NCBI GenBank assembly: GCA_019753105.1
Contig: JAIELJ010000010.1
Coordinates: forward strand, 1 to 64,000
Source: Hyphomonadaceae bacterium
Lineage (GTDB): Bacteria; Pseudomonadota; Alphaproteobacteria; Caulobacterales; Aquidulcibacteraceae
Direction of reading: 5' to 3'
DNA: 64,000 bases
Below the pieces are notes generated by a model. It had not been told where the DNA came from. It did no database searches and was given only the letters and a program-made list of their open reading frames with translations. A program made the position numbers and the translations under genes. This document shows, in pieces, positions 17,259 to 25,627 of this stretch; the stretch's first letter is position 1; each line of letters begins with the position of its first letter.

Positions 17259-18415
17259 GCTATAGCTCGCAAAGCTTCGACGAAACGCGGGATATCCGCC
17301 TCGCGCAAGCCTGCGACATTGATACGCGCGGCGTCTGTCATGTAAATACCGTGCGTTTCGCGGAGCGTGACGACTTGCGCCTCAGTCAGCGGCAACGTCG
17401 AGAACATGCCTTTCTGCGCGGCGATCAGATGCATGGGCAGTGAGTTGACGCGCTCGGCCGCCAATGCGGCGCGTGTGCGCTTGATGTGGCTGCGGATGGC
17501 GTCGAGTTCATCGCGCCAGGATTGGCGGAGCGCCTCGTTGCTTAACACTTCGCGCACGATCGCCGCGCCGTGGTCCGGCGGCATGGAATAATTGGCGCGG
17601 GCGATGGCGGCGAGATTACTCATCGTGGCGGCGCGCGATTGTTCTGACGTTTTCACAAAGAGTGCGCCGACGCGTTCGCGGTAGATGCCGAAGCTCTTGG
17701 CTTCCGACACGGCGATCACGGCCTCCGGCACGCGCTCGACCAATGCGCGCAGGCCGGCGACGTCTTCATCGATGCCATCGCCGAAGCCTTGGTATGCGAG
17801 ATCGAGGAAGGGCACGATGCCGCGTGCATTGAGCGCTTCGGCCAGCGCGATCCATTGCGTCATCGAGAAATCGGCGCCGAGCGGGTTGTGGCAGCAGGCT
17901 TGTAGAATGACGCTATCGCCGCGTTGCACTGAATCGAACGCGCCAATCAGCGCGTCCATGTCGATGCGTTGCTCGGCGATGTTGAAGAACGGTGCGTCGA
18001 CCGGCTCAAGCCGCGCGGCGCGCACAATCGAGGGATGGTTCGGCCAGCACGGTTGCGGCAGCACGATGCGCTTGGCGCCGCTCTCGCGCAGCAGATCGCA
18101 GCCGAGGCGCAGCGCGCCGGTGCCGCCAACAGCTTGGATCGAGGTGAACTCGCGCGCCATCTCGCCGAACACGAGTTGGCCGACCAGCCGCAGGAAATCG
18201 ACGTCGCCCTGTTGACCGACATAAGTCTTCGTCTTCTGGCTCGCGAGCAATAGCGCTTCGGCGTCTTTCACCGCTTTCATCACGGGCGTGTTGCCGGTCG
18301 CGTCTTTGTAAACGCCGACGCCGAGATCAATCTTGTCGTTTCGCGGATCTTCGCGAAACATCTTGATGATCTTGAGCAGAGGATCGGGCGCCTTCGGCGC
18401 GAGGTCAGCGAGCAT
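17255..18415 (-). CDS. aromatic amino acid aminotransferase (class I, TyrB/AspC type)
   Basis: This 386-residue PLP enzyme carries the subgroup Ialpha signatures. LGVGVYKDATGNTPVMKAV is near the N-terminus. LDLAYQGFGDGIDED holds the Asp and Tyr that contact PLP. SEAKSFGIYRERVGA holds the Schiff-base lysine at about residue 240. Such enzymes interconvert aspartate or aromatic amino acids with 2-oxo acids. It lies 3 bases after the E2 gene and so may feed 2-oxo acids to the dehydrogenase. Whether it prefers branched or aromatic substrates cannot be told. Confidence 0.85.
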   Translation of the reverse strand: MLADLAPKAPDPLLKIIKMFREDPRNDKIDLGVGVYKDATGNTPVMKAVKDAEALLLASQKTKTYVGQQGDVDFLRLVGQLVFGEMAREFTSIQAVGGTGALRLGCDLLRESGAKRIVLPQPCWPNHPSIVRAARLEPVDAPFFNIAEQRIDMDALIGAFDSVQRGDSVILQACCHNPLGADFSMTQWIALAEALNARGIVPFLDLAYQGFGDGIDEDVAGLRALVERVPEAVIAVSEAKSFGIYRERVGALFVKTSEQSRAATMSNLAAIARANYSMPPDHGAAIVREVLSNEALRQSWRDELDAIRSHIKRTRAALAAERVNSLPMHLIAAQKGMFSTLPLTEAQVVTLRETHGIYMTDAARINVAGLREADIPRFVEALRAIA

Positions 18416-18418
18416 CGG

Positions 18419-19654
18419 TCAGTCTTCCAGTGGCCAGGTTTCGAGAATTTCGACAAAGCGCGTGAGCCAGGCATTGGTCTGATGCCCGTCGAGCACGCGG
18501 TGATCGATGGTGAGCGACACGTACGCCATCGGCTTAATCACCATGGCATCAGCACCGATCGAGCGCACGACGACGCGCTTTTCGAGCTTGCCGACGCCGA
18601 GGATCGCCGATTGCGGTTGGTTGATGATGATCGGCGTCGCGACAAGCGAGCCGGAGACGCCGTGATTGGAGATCGTGAACGTGCCGCCCTGCACGTCGGC
18701 CGGCTTCAACGCGTTTTTGCGTGCGCGCTCGGTGAGATCGGTAAGCGTGGCAGCGGTTTCCTTCAGCGTCAGCGCTTGCGCGCGCTTGATGACAGGAACG
18801 ATGAGGCCCTTATCGCCGAGGGCGACGCCCATGCCGATGTTTACGTCTTCGAAGACTTCGAGGAAATCGTCATGCCAGCGTGCATTGACGTTCGGCGAAA
18901 CTTTCATTGCTTCTGCCGCGGCGCGGACGATGTAGGCGGAGAAGGTGAGTTGGACGCCAGACTTGGCGAAAGCGTCCTTGTGTTTCGCGCGGTGCGCGAT
19001 GATGGCAGAGAAATCCGCTTCGAACACGGCGGTGACGTGCGGTGCTACGGCGACGGAGCGCGACATGTGCTCGGCGATCGAGCGGCGCATCGCGTCATGC
19101 GGGATGCGGCCGCCTTTGACGGGCGCTGCGGGTGCGCTGGGTTTCGCAGCGGGCTTAGCGGTGGGGCCGCGCGCGATGTGATCTTCGACGTCTTTGTGCG
19201 TGATGCGGCCGTCGCGGCCCGTCCCGGTGACGGTGTTTGCGTCGACGCGATGTTCCGAGAGCAAGCGCTTCACGAGCGGTGAGAGGCGCATTTCTCTTCC
19301 GTCGTCATTCCGGGGCGCTGCTTTAGCAGCGAGCCCGGAACCTAGGGGCCGAGGATCCGTCGTTTGCCCCTGGGTTCCGGGTCGCGACTTTGTCGCGTCC
19401 GGAATGACGGTTAGGCCAAGTGATAGTACACCAAGCGTAGCACCCGGCGCAGCTTCATCACCTTCGTTCAACGCAATCGACGCAAGCACGCCATCAGCCG
19501 GCGCCGGCACTTCAACTGCAACCTTATCCGTCTCAAGCTCAACGATCGGCTCGTCCTGCTTCACGGCGTCGCCGACTTTTTTCAGCCACGCGCGCACAAC
19601 GGACTTCGAGCCTTCCTGTTCGAGCGGCATCACGATGTTGGTGGTGTCGCTCAT
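18419..19654 (-). CDS. branched-chain 2-oxoacid dehydrogenase E2 (dihydrolipoyl acyltransferase)
   Basis: This 411-residue protein has one lipoyl domain (about 1-80, lipoyl Lys 44 in VELETDKVAVEVP) and a peripheral subunit-binding domain (about 124-160, RLSPLVKRLLSEHRVD). The catalytic domain ends with the active site DHRVLDG (His about 385, Asp about 389). The ATG overlaps the E1 stop by one base. The linker at residues about 83-118 is not normal linker sequence but the translation of an intergenic palindromic repeat at 19303-19409, which preserves the frame. No E3 gene is adjacent. Confidence 0.93.
   Translation of the reverse strand: MSDTTNIVMPLEQEGSKSVVRAWLKKVGDAVKQDEPIVELETDKVAVEVPAPADGVLASIALNEGDEAAPGATLGVLSLGLTVIPDATKSRPGTQGQTTDPRPLGSGLAAKAAPRNDDGREMRLSPLVKRLLSEHRVDANTVTGTGRDGRITHKDVEDHIARGPTAKPAAKPSAPAAPVKGGRIPHDAMRRSIAEHMSRSVAVAPHVTAVFEADFSAIIAHRAKHKDAFAKSGVQLTFSAYIVRAAAEAMKVSPNVNARWHDDFLEVFEDVNIGMGVALGDKGLIVPVIKRAQALTLKETAATLTDLTERARKNALKPADVQGGTFTISNHGVSGSLVATPIIINQPQSAILGVGKLEKRVVVRSIGADAMVIKPMAYVSLTIDHRVLDGHQTNAWLTRFVEILETWPLED
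19303..19409. repeat. palindromic repeat element inside E2 coding sequence (copy 1)
   Basis: This 107-bp element has terminal inverted repeats CGTCATTCCGG / CCGGAATGACG. Internal inverted segments are also present (AGCCCGGAACCTAGGGGC against GCCCCTGGGTTCCGGGTC). It closely resembles the intergenic element at 33695-33798. Here it lies within the E2 gene and is read in frame, encoding a stretch that begins VIPDATKS and ends PRNDDGR. Confidence 0.85.
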
Positions 19655-21732
19655 CAGAAGCCCACCAGTTCTTCGATTTTCGCCGCAATCTTTTCGACCG
19701 AGGGCAGCGCCCATTCCATCAGGTCGGGGTGATGTGGGCTCGGGATGTCGGGCATCGTCAGGCGCGCGACGGGTGCGTCGAGATCGAGGAAGGCTTGATC
19801 CGCGACGACCGCCGCGATCTCGGCGCCGAAGCCGGCAGTGCCGATGTCTTCGTGCACGATGAGGCAGCGATGCGTGCGCTTCACGGATGCGAGCACGGCT
19901 GCGCTGTCCCACGGCGCGAGCGTGCGGAGATCGAGAATGTCGGCGCTGGCGCCGAGTTTTTCCGCCGCCGCTTCGCAGCGTTCGACCATCGCGCCCCAGG
20001 CAACGATGGTGATGTCGGCGCCTTCGCGCACGCGCTTGGCGACGCCGAACGGCAGCGCGAAGTCATCGCCCGGATAGGGGCGGCGCGCGCTTGCCGCGTC
20101 GAGCATGTTGCGGTGTTCGAGGAACATGACCGGGTCGTTGCCGCGCAGTGCTGTGCGCAGAAGTCCGACGGCGTCTTCGGCGTTTGATGGGCACGCGACA
20201 CGCCAGCCTGGGGAGTGCACGAACTGCACTTCGTTGGTCTGAGAGTGCCAAGGATCGCCGCACTTGAAGAAGCCAACGGGCATGCGCACGACCATCGGCG
20301 CAGCGAAACGGTTGGCGGTGCGCCAGCGCATCGTGCCGCAATCGTTGATCTGCTCGCAGGCTGGATCGGCGTATTTGCGGAATTGGATTTCCGGCACTGG
20401 CATCAGGCCTGCGATCGCCATGCCGACGGCGCGGCCGATTATGCCTTCCTCGGAGAGCGACGTGTCGAAGACGCGGCCTTCGCCGTATTTTTCTTGCAGG
20501 CCGAGCGTCACGCCGTGGACGCCGCCTTTGGGGCCGACGTCTTCGCCGAAGATCAGCACGCGCGGATTGACCGCGAGTTCGTGGTCGAGCACGCGGCGGA
20601 TGGCCGTTATCATATTGACGCGCGCGCCTTCCGGCTTGGCGACATCGTTTACGCGTGGCGCGGCATAGCCGCTATTCCAAAGCCCGCCTTCGTCTTGCAG
20701 CGCGCCGGTTTCGCTGAACACGAAGCGCGTGACGGCTTCGGGCGCGCTGACCGGGCGTTGATCGGCGATTTGTGCGGCGCGGCGGACGCGCTCTTCGGCC
20801 TTGGTTTGCGCTGCTTCCCAATCCTTCTCGCTCATCAGAGAGGGAACGAGGTGGGCTTTCAGCTTGGGCAGCGGATCGCGCGCCCATTCGGCGTCGACGG
20901 TGTCCTTGCTCTTGTACGCTTGCGTGTCCTGGAAGGAGTGGCCTTGCAGGCGCGGCACGGTGAGGTGAACGAGTGCTGGGCCGTTGCCGGCGCGGACATG
21001 TGCGACTGCATCCGCAATCAACTCAGAAGCTTCGGCAGGATCGGTGCCGTCGCCGTCGCAGATTTTCAGGCCTTGGAAGCTGGCGAGATTGGCGGCGATG
21101 TTGCAGCCGGGCGTTTGCAGCCAGCTTGGCGTTGAGATGCCGTAGCCATTGTCTTCGATGTAGAAGAGCATCGGCAGCTTCAGGGTCGTCGCCATGGTGA
21201 GCGCGGCCCAGAAGCCGTTTGTCGCCACCGATGCATCGCCGCCGAGCACGACGGCGATGGCGCCATCGTACGCGCGGTCGCCGAGGACGTTTTTGTGATA
21301 CTCGATCGCCTGCGCGTAGCCGGCGGTGGGCGTGTATTGCGCGCCGACGCCGCCGCACATAGGCAGAGCCGATGCGCCGTTGGCGTTCGGATAGTTGAAG
21401 ACGACGCCAATATCGCGCCCATCGCTATAGCCGCCGGCGCGACCCATCGCAGAGCCGAGCGCGTCTTCGAGCGCTACGCCCAGCGAAAGCAGGATCGGGC
21501 GCGAGCGATAATAGCCGCAGACGGCGTCCTTAGGGTGCGTGAGGTGAAGGCCGAGCAGCACTTGCGCCATGTCGTGGCCGCGGGCGCTGAACTGGTAGAA
21601 AATCTTCTTCCCCGGAACGAGTTCCTTTTCCTCAATCGCGTCCATCGCGCGCGAGGTTTGGACGAGTTCGACGACGCGCTTCCAATCGGTGGCGGCGACG
21701 GCTTTCGGGGCAGGCTTTGGTTTGGCGCTCAT
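19654..21732 (-). CDS. branched-chain 2-oxoacid dehydrogenase E1, fused alpha-beta subunits
   Basis: This 692-residue thiamine-diphosphate enzyme decarboxylates 2-oxo acids and acylates E2. The first half is an alpha subunit with the ThDP/Mg motif GGDASVATNGFWAALTMATT...DNGYG. The second half is a transketolase-type beta subunit (LIFGEDVGPKGGVHGVT, FDTSLSEEGIIGRAVGMAI, IVAWGAMVERC). Many bacteria encode these as two genes. ATG 21732 was chosen, with a TTG four codons upstream as the alternative. It is the first gene of the operon, divergent from an Lrp regulator. Confidence 0.92.
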   Translation of the reverse strand: MSAKPKPAPKAVAATDWKRVVELVQTSRAMDAIEEKELVPGKKIFYQFSARGHDMAQVLLGLHLTHPKDAVCGYYRSRPILLSLGVALEDALGSAMGRAGGYSDGRDIGVVFNYPNANGASALPMCGGVGAQYTPTAGYAQAIEYHKNVLGDRAYDGAIAVVLGGDASVATNGFWAALTMATTLKLPMLFYIEDNGYGISTPSWLQTPGCNIAANLASFQGLKICDGDGTDPAEASELIADAVAHVRAGNGPALVHLTVPRLQGHSFQDTQAYKSKDTVDAEWARDPLPKLKAHLVPSLMSEKDWEAAQTKAEERVRRAAQIADQRPVSAPEAVTRFVFSETGALQDEGGLWNSGYAAPRVNDVAKPEGARVNMITAIRRVLDHELAVNPRVLIFGEDVGPKGGVHGVTLGLQEKYGEGRVFDTSLSEEGIIGRAVGMAIAGLMPVPEIQFRKYADPACEQINDCGTMRWRTANRFAAPMVVRMPVGFFKCGDPWHSQTNEVQFVHSPGWRVACPSNAEDAVGLLRTALRGNDPVMFLEHRNMLDAASARRPYPGDDFALPFGVAKRVREGADITIVAWGAMVERCEAAAEKLGASADILDLRTLAPWDSAAVLASVKRTHRCLIVHEDIGTAGFGAEIAAVVADQAFLDLDAPVARLTMPDIPSPHHPDLMEWALPSVEKIAAKIEELVGF

Positions 21733-21833
21733 GGAACGCGACAATACTGGCGTTTTGGCGAATAATCTGTGATATTTGAGGCGGGGGCGGCGCTATCGGC
21801 GCATGAACCATGCAGTTACAGGCTATATCGAGC

Positions 21834-22313
21834 ATGAAACGTGACGAAATCGCCATCGACGAAGCCGACCGGCGGCTTTTGCGCGCGATTCAACGCGATG
21901 CATCGGCTTCGCAGGCTGAGTTGGCCGATGAGGCAGGCGTATCGCCAAGCTTGGTGTCGCGCCGCCTGAGCAGGCTGAAGGAAGCTGGCGTCCTCCGCGC
22001 CGTTGTCGGCCTCGTCGACCCGCAGAGCGCGGGGCTGACGTGCTCGGCGATTATCCGTGTGCGCTTGAAGGATCACACTGCCACGAGCGTGCGCGCGTTT
22101 CGCGAGATGGTGGCGCGGATGGAGGAGGCGACGCTCTGTGTGATGATCACCGGCGAGGCGGATTATCTGGTGAAGATCGTCGCACGTGATCTGCCGCACT
22201 TTCAGGAGATCGTGCAGTCGAAGCTGCTGCGCTGCGCATCGATTGCCCACATGGAAAGCTCAATCGTGTTGGAGACGCTGAAGGATACGACCGCGCTGCC
22301 GCTCGCCGACTAA
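21834..22313 (+). CDS. Lrp/AsnC family regulator, likely of the adjacent 2-oxoacid dehydrogenase operon
   Basis: This 159-residue protein has a winged HTH (about 10-60, QAELADEAGVSPSLVSRRLS) and a RAM domain (LCVMITGEADYLVKIVARD). It is divergent from the E1 gene with about 100 bases between starts. That is the arrangement of BkdR-type Lrp regulators, which sense branched-chain amino acids and activate bkd operons. The start could also be the ATG at 21810. Neither has a strong Shine-Dalgarno. The shared gap contains an AT-rich stretch (GAATAATCTGTGATATTTG) that could be a binding site. The stop overlaps that of the convergent EAL gene. Confidence 0.9.
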   Translation: MKRDEIAIDEADRRLLRAIQRDASASQAELADEAGVSPSLVSRRLSRLKEAGVLRAVVGLVDPQSAGLTCSAIIRVRLKDHTATSVRAFREMVARMEEATLCVMITGEADYLVKIVARDLPHFQEIVQSKLLRCASIAHMESSIVLETLKDTTALPLAD

Positions 22314-24664
22314 GCGCGCTTCACTTCAGTGACTTGCGCAGGCGCTGCGGCGCCGCTTGCGGCTTGCTGATACGCGCGCATGCGGCGCTCGTCGCCGAGC
22401 AGAGCGACCAGTTCTTCGATCGTGGCGGGACGCGAGACGAGATAGCCTTGCGCCATGTCGCAGCCCATCGAGGCGAGCAGCGAGAACGCGGCTGGCGTCT
22501 CGACGCCTTCGGCGACGACTGCCATGCCGAGGCCGTGTGCAAGATCGATCGTGGAGCGCACCAGCAGTGCGTCGCGCTGATTGGTGTTGATGTTCTGGAT
22601 GAAGACCTTGTCGATCTTCAGCTCATTCGCGGGCAGCTGCTTTAGATACGCAAGCGACGAAAGCCCAGAGCCGTAATCGTCGATCGAGATTTTGATGCCG
22701 TTGGCGGCGAAGAGTTCGATGTGTTCGAGCGCCAGTTTTGGATTGTCGATAACGGCGGTTTCGGTGATCTCGAACGCGATTGGGTGCGGCGCGTTGCGCA
22801 CGGCAGCGACGGCGCTCTTTGCGAAGTCGGCGTCGCTCAACAGTCGCGCGGAGATGTTGATCGCCAGCGTAAGCGGCCAACCTGCCGCGCTGAGGCGCTT
22901 CTGCTCAGTGATCGCCGCGCGCAGCACCCACTCCGTGAGCGCACCGATATGACCCGTCTCTTCGGCCATCGGCACGAAGAGATCCGGCGGGATCATGCCG
23001 CGGTTTGGATGCTTCCAGCGCACCAGCACTTCGGCGCTCTCGATGCGGCCGGAGCGGAAGCTGTATTTCGGCTGCAGCAAAAGTGAAATGTGGCCCGCAT
23101 CGAGCGCGCGGCGCATGTCGCCCATCAGCGAGAGATTGAGCGCCGGATCGCCGTAGGCGGTGTGATCGAACAGCGCCACCTTCTGGCCTGCGGCGCGGGC
23201 CTGATCGAGTGCGACGCTGGCGCGTTCGATCATGCGGGCGGCGGACTCATCTTTGCCGCGCGGTTGCGCGACGCCGATGCTGACATTGATGTCGACGTTC
23301 TGGCCCTCTAGCGAGAGCGTTTCTTCCAGGTTTGCAGCGAGTTTGTCCGCAAGGCGCTTGGCATCCGCTTCGCCATCGGCGAGGAAGGCGACGCACATCA
23401 CATCGCTCGAAAGGCGCGCCACTGGTGCGTTCGGCACGATCTGCGCGAGGCGCGCGCCGAGCGTGCGCATCAGCACGCCGGTCAAACGATAACCGATCGC
23501 GCCGCGCACGTGGGCGAAGCGATCGACGCCAACCGCCGCGAGATAGAGGCGCTCCGGCTGATTGGTGGCGGTCAACCTGCGCTCAACCGCGACACGGTTC
23601 GGCAGACGCGTCTCAGCGTCGTAGTAGGCGAGCTGCGAGATGCGCTTCTCGCGCTCCTTGATTGCCTCGCTCATCGCGTTGAAGCTCTCGGCCAGACGCG
23701 AAAGCTCGTCGTTGGTGTTCACCGTTACCGTATCGTAGACGCCTTCGCGCAGATGCTTGGCGGCTTCTTCCAACGATGAGAGCGGCTGCGTGATGCCGCG
23801 CGCCAAGAACCAGGTGCCTGCAATCAAACCGGTGAGACCGACAAGGCCGATGGCGAGCAAGGTGCTAAACAGCGCGCCGTAAGGCGACAGCGCGCTTGAG
23901 AGCGAGTAGCGCAGCAACAGCACTGCGCGCGTGCCGTCGAGCGAAGCCAGCGGAAGCGCCAAGGCGATGGCGTCGCCGCTCGGGGCGTCAAGTTCGCTGG
24001 CTTGCGCGTCGTCTCGGGCGACGGCGGCGTCGATAAAGCCATCGAGTGAGGCGAAATCAGCGTCAGATGCGGCGCCCCAGGCTTGTCCTGAATGGGCGAG
24101 CACGCGCGCGCTGATGGGCAACGCGGAGATCGTCTCGATGGCCTGCATTTCGTCCGCATCGAGATTTGCGCCCAGGACGACCCAACCTGCGCCGCTTGCA
24201 AGTGTTGCGGTCGCGGTCTGTGCGAGTTCATCGCCCGAGCGCATGACGCCGCGGGGCGATTGCGCTTGCGTCAGCGCGCGCTGCAGTCCCGCCGGGATCG
24301 AAGCGCCTGCGCCCGGGAGATCGCCAACGAGCAGTCCCTCGCGGGTAATGAACACTGCGAAATCGGCGCCTGTGCCCCGGCGAAGTGTTTCGAGCTGCGT
24401 GCGCAGGGCGGCGTCGTCGCGCAGGACTGCGGCTTCACGAAAATTGGCGTCGCGCGCCGTGACTTGGGCGCCATCCGCGAGGTGATCGAGGCGCAGCGCC
24501 CAGGTGCGTTCAAACACGGCGCCGGCGCTCGCCAGTTGTTCGCGCGCGAGACGGTTCGTGTTGCTGGCGATAACCGCGTACGCCGTCGCGCCGATGAACA
24601 ACAGCGCGGCGCAAAAGAGGCCCGCATACAGCACTGTCAGCTTAACGCGCAGATGCCGAAACAT
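22310..24664 (-). CDS. membrane sensor with degenerate GGDEF and intact EAL domain (c-di-GMP phosphodiesterase)
   Basis: This 784-residue protein has TM1 at about 9-33, a periplasmic double-CACHE-like sensor (about 40-255), TM2 (about 262-285) and HAMP (ARGITQPLSSLEEAAKHL). A GGDEF-fold domain follows in which the signature is replaced by LSSDVMCVA, so cyclase activity is unlikely. The C-terminal EAL domain keeps its catalytic set: EVLVRW, NISARLL, FEITETAV, SIDDYGSG, LKIDKVFI, VVAEGVET. It should therefore hydrolyse c-di-GMP in response to a periplasmic signal. It lies downstream of the copper chaperone gene, on the same strand. Confidence 0.9.
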   Translation of the reverse strand: MFRHLRVKLTVLYAGLFCAALLFIGATAYAVIASNTNRLAREQLASAGAVFERTWALRLDHLADGAQVTARDANFREAAVLRDDAALRTQLETLRRGTGADFAVFITREGLLVGDLPGAGASIPAGLQRALTQAQSPRGVMRSGDELAQTATATLASGAGWVVLGANLDADEMQAIETISALPISARVLAHSGQAWGAASDADFASLDGFIDAAVARDDAQASELDAPSGDAIALALPLASLDGTRAVLLLRYSLSSALSPYGALFSTLLAIGLVGLTGLIAGTWFLARGITQPLSSLEEAAKHLREGVYDTVTVNTNDELSRLAESFNAMSEAIKEREKRISQLAYYDAETRLPNRVAVERRLTATNQPERLYLAAVGVDRFAHVRGAIGYRLTGVLMRTLGARLAQIVPNAPVARLSSDVMCVAFLADGEADAKRLADKLAANLEETLSLEGQNVDINVSIGVAQPRGKDESAARMIERASVALDQARAAGQKVALFDHTAYGDPALNLSLMGDMRRALDAGHISLLLQPKYSFRSGRIESAEVLVRWKHPNRGMIPPDLFVPMAEETGHIGALTEWVLRAAITEQKRLSAAGWPLTLAINISARLLSDADFAKSAVAAVRNAPHPIAFEITETAVIDNPKLALEHIELFAANGIKISIDDYGSGLSSLAYLKQLPANELKIDKVFIQNINTNQRDALLVRSTIDLAHGLGMAVVAEGVETPAAFSLLASMGCDMAQGYLVSRPATIEELVALLGDERRMRAYQQAASGAAAPAQVTEVKRA

Positions 24665-24762
24665 GAGCAGGCCTTAGCGCACCCCAACGCGCTCGGCAAA
24701 AGGCCGAGTCACCGTGCGGAATATCGATTACATTAACACGCTGAAGCGAGCGTTAAGCGGTG

Positions 24763-25254
24763 TCAGTGCGCGCCGTGCGAACTCTCGGTAGCTGGGCGTC
24801 GAACCGGAAGCGAAACATCGACCGCGCCGGCGCGCTCAAACGTCAATGTCACCGGCACATCCTCACCCTCTGCGAACGGGGCGGTGATCTCATAGAACAT
24901 GAGATGCAGGCCACCTGGCGCCAGATCGACCTCTGCGCCGGCTGCGATCTCAAGCGATGCGGCTGGGCGCATCTGCATGACGTCGCCGGACATAACCATT
25001 TCATGGACTTCCACGCGTCCTGCGCGCGGGCTTGCAACGGAGACCAAGCGATCCGCTTCGCTCGCGGCGTTGACGATGGTGAGATAGCCCGCTGACACCG
25101 TGACGCCGCCTGGCGTGGGCGCGGCCCATGCGTCGCGGATTTCGAGACGGCCCGCGGGCGCTTCAGCTTCCGAGGACGGCGCTTCGGCGGCCGGGGTGCA
25201 CGCGGCGGCGGCAAGTGCAAATGCCAGAACGGGGGCAAGAAAAAAGGCTCTCAT
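24763..25254 (-). CDS. PCu(A)C-type periplasmic copper chaperone lipoprotein
   Basis: This 163-residue protein has a lipobox (ALAAAAC, Cys about 19). The family copper site has the pattern H-M-(x)n-H-M, seen as VHEMVMSGDVMQMRP followed by GGLHLMFYE. These proteins deliver Cu(I) to cytochrome c oxidase. The C-terminus ends in a His-containing tail (SSHGAH). The ATG is enclosed in a strong terminator-like hairpin (25244-25267), and the U-run corresponds to codons 4-6. Upstream lies the entericidin gene, on the same strand. Confidence 0.9.
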   Translation of the reverse strand: MRAFFLAPVLAFALAAAACTPAAEAPSSEAEAPAGRLEIRDAWAAPTPGGVTVSAGYLTIVNAASEADRLVSVASPRAGRVEVHEMVMSGDVMQMRPAASLEIAAGAEVDLAPGGLHLMFYEITAPFAEGEDVPVTLTFERAGAVDVSLPVRRPATESSHGAH

Positions 25255-25267
25255 GCCTGAGAGCCTT
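25244..25267 (-). terminator. terminator-like hairpin containing the copper chaperone start codon
   Basis: On the minus strand a perfect 10-bp stem (AAGGCTCTCA / TGAGAGCCTT) with a 4-base loop is followed by TTTTTTCTT. This is a textbook rho-independent terminator shape downstream of the entericidin gene. The A of the chaperone ATG is in the loop and the TG is in the stem. The only candidate Shine-Dalgarno (AAGG) is in the 5' arm. Confidence 0.7.
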
Positions 25268-25348
25268 CGCGCGGCGGAAGCGGCTTGTCACCGTTCTCCA
25301 TTGCCGCACCCGCGCGCCAACAGGGCGCGCGGGCGGCGATCGGGTTGG

Positions 25349-25519
25349 TTACGGCGTTTCAGGATTTCCGTCGTTCAGCTCTTCGGCGGTTTCTTCAACT
25401 TCTTCGCCGGCGATCTGAATATCTTCGCCTGCGCCTTCAACCGTGTTGCAGGCTGCAAGGCCAGTGGCGCCAACCAGAGCGGCGAGCGCGAATAGCGGCG
25501 CGGAAACTTTGCGGGACAT
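25349..25519 (-). CDS. entericidin A/B family small lipoprotein
   Basis: This 56-residue peptide has a signal sequence ending in lipobox GLAAC, then NTVEGAGEDIQIAGEEVEET, the characteristic entericidin pattern. Entericidins are small outer-membrane-attached lipoproteins linked to stress or stationary-phase survival. The ATG is preceded by GGAG. An EcfG-type promoter (25579-25603, minus strand) lies 60 bases upstream, so it is a likely general stress regulon member. Confidence 0.85.
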   Translation of the reverse strand: MSRKVSAPLFALAALVGATGLAACNTVEGAGEDIQIAGEEVEETAEELNDGNPETP

Positions 25520-25552
25520 ATGTGCGACTCCTCATTCTTTGGCGCCGTCGCA

Positions 25553-25593
25553 AAAGAGAACGGCGCGGTGTTCATTTGAACGCCGCGCCGTTT
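25553..25593 (-). terminator. rho-independent terminator of phyR
   Basis: On the minus strand downstream of phyR, a GC-rich hairpin (AACGGCGCGG arm paired with CCGCGCCGTT, extended by GTTC/GAAC) is followed by CTCTTTT. It overlaps the -10 region of the EcfG-type promoter that serves the entericidin gene. Confidence 0.65.
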
Positions 25594-25603
25594 ATGCTGT
25601 TCC
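25579..25603 (-). promoter_or_regulatory. EcfG-type promoter of the entericidin gene
   Basis: On the minus strand GGAAC (25603-25599) and CGTT (25582-25579) are separated by exactly 16 bases. This matches the alphaproteobacterial general stress sigma consensus GGAAC-N16/17-CGTT. It points at the entericidin ATG at 25519. Confidence 0.75.
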
Positions 25604-25627
25604 GCAGTTCACGACTGCGTGCTCGAT

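Noticed and set aside
25309-25333. GC-rich hairpin CCCGCGCGCC / GGCGCGCGGG after the entericidin gene
   Set aside because: The stem is strong but no T-run follows on either strand. The better terminator candidate is the hairpin at 25244-25267.
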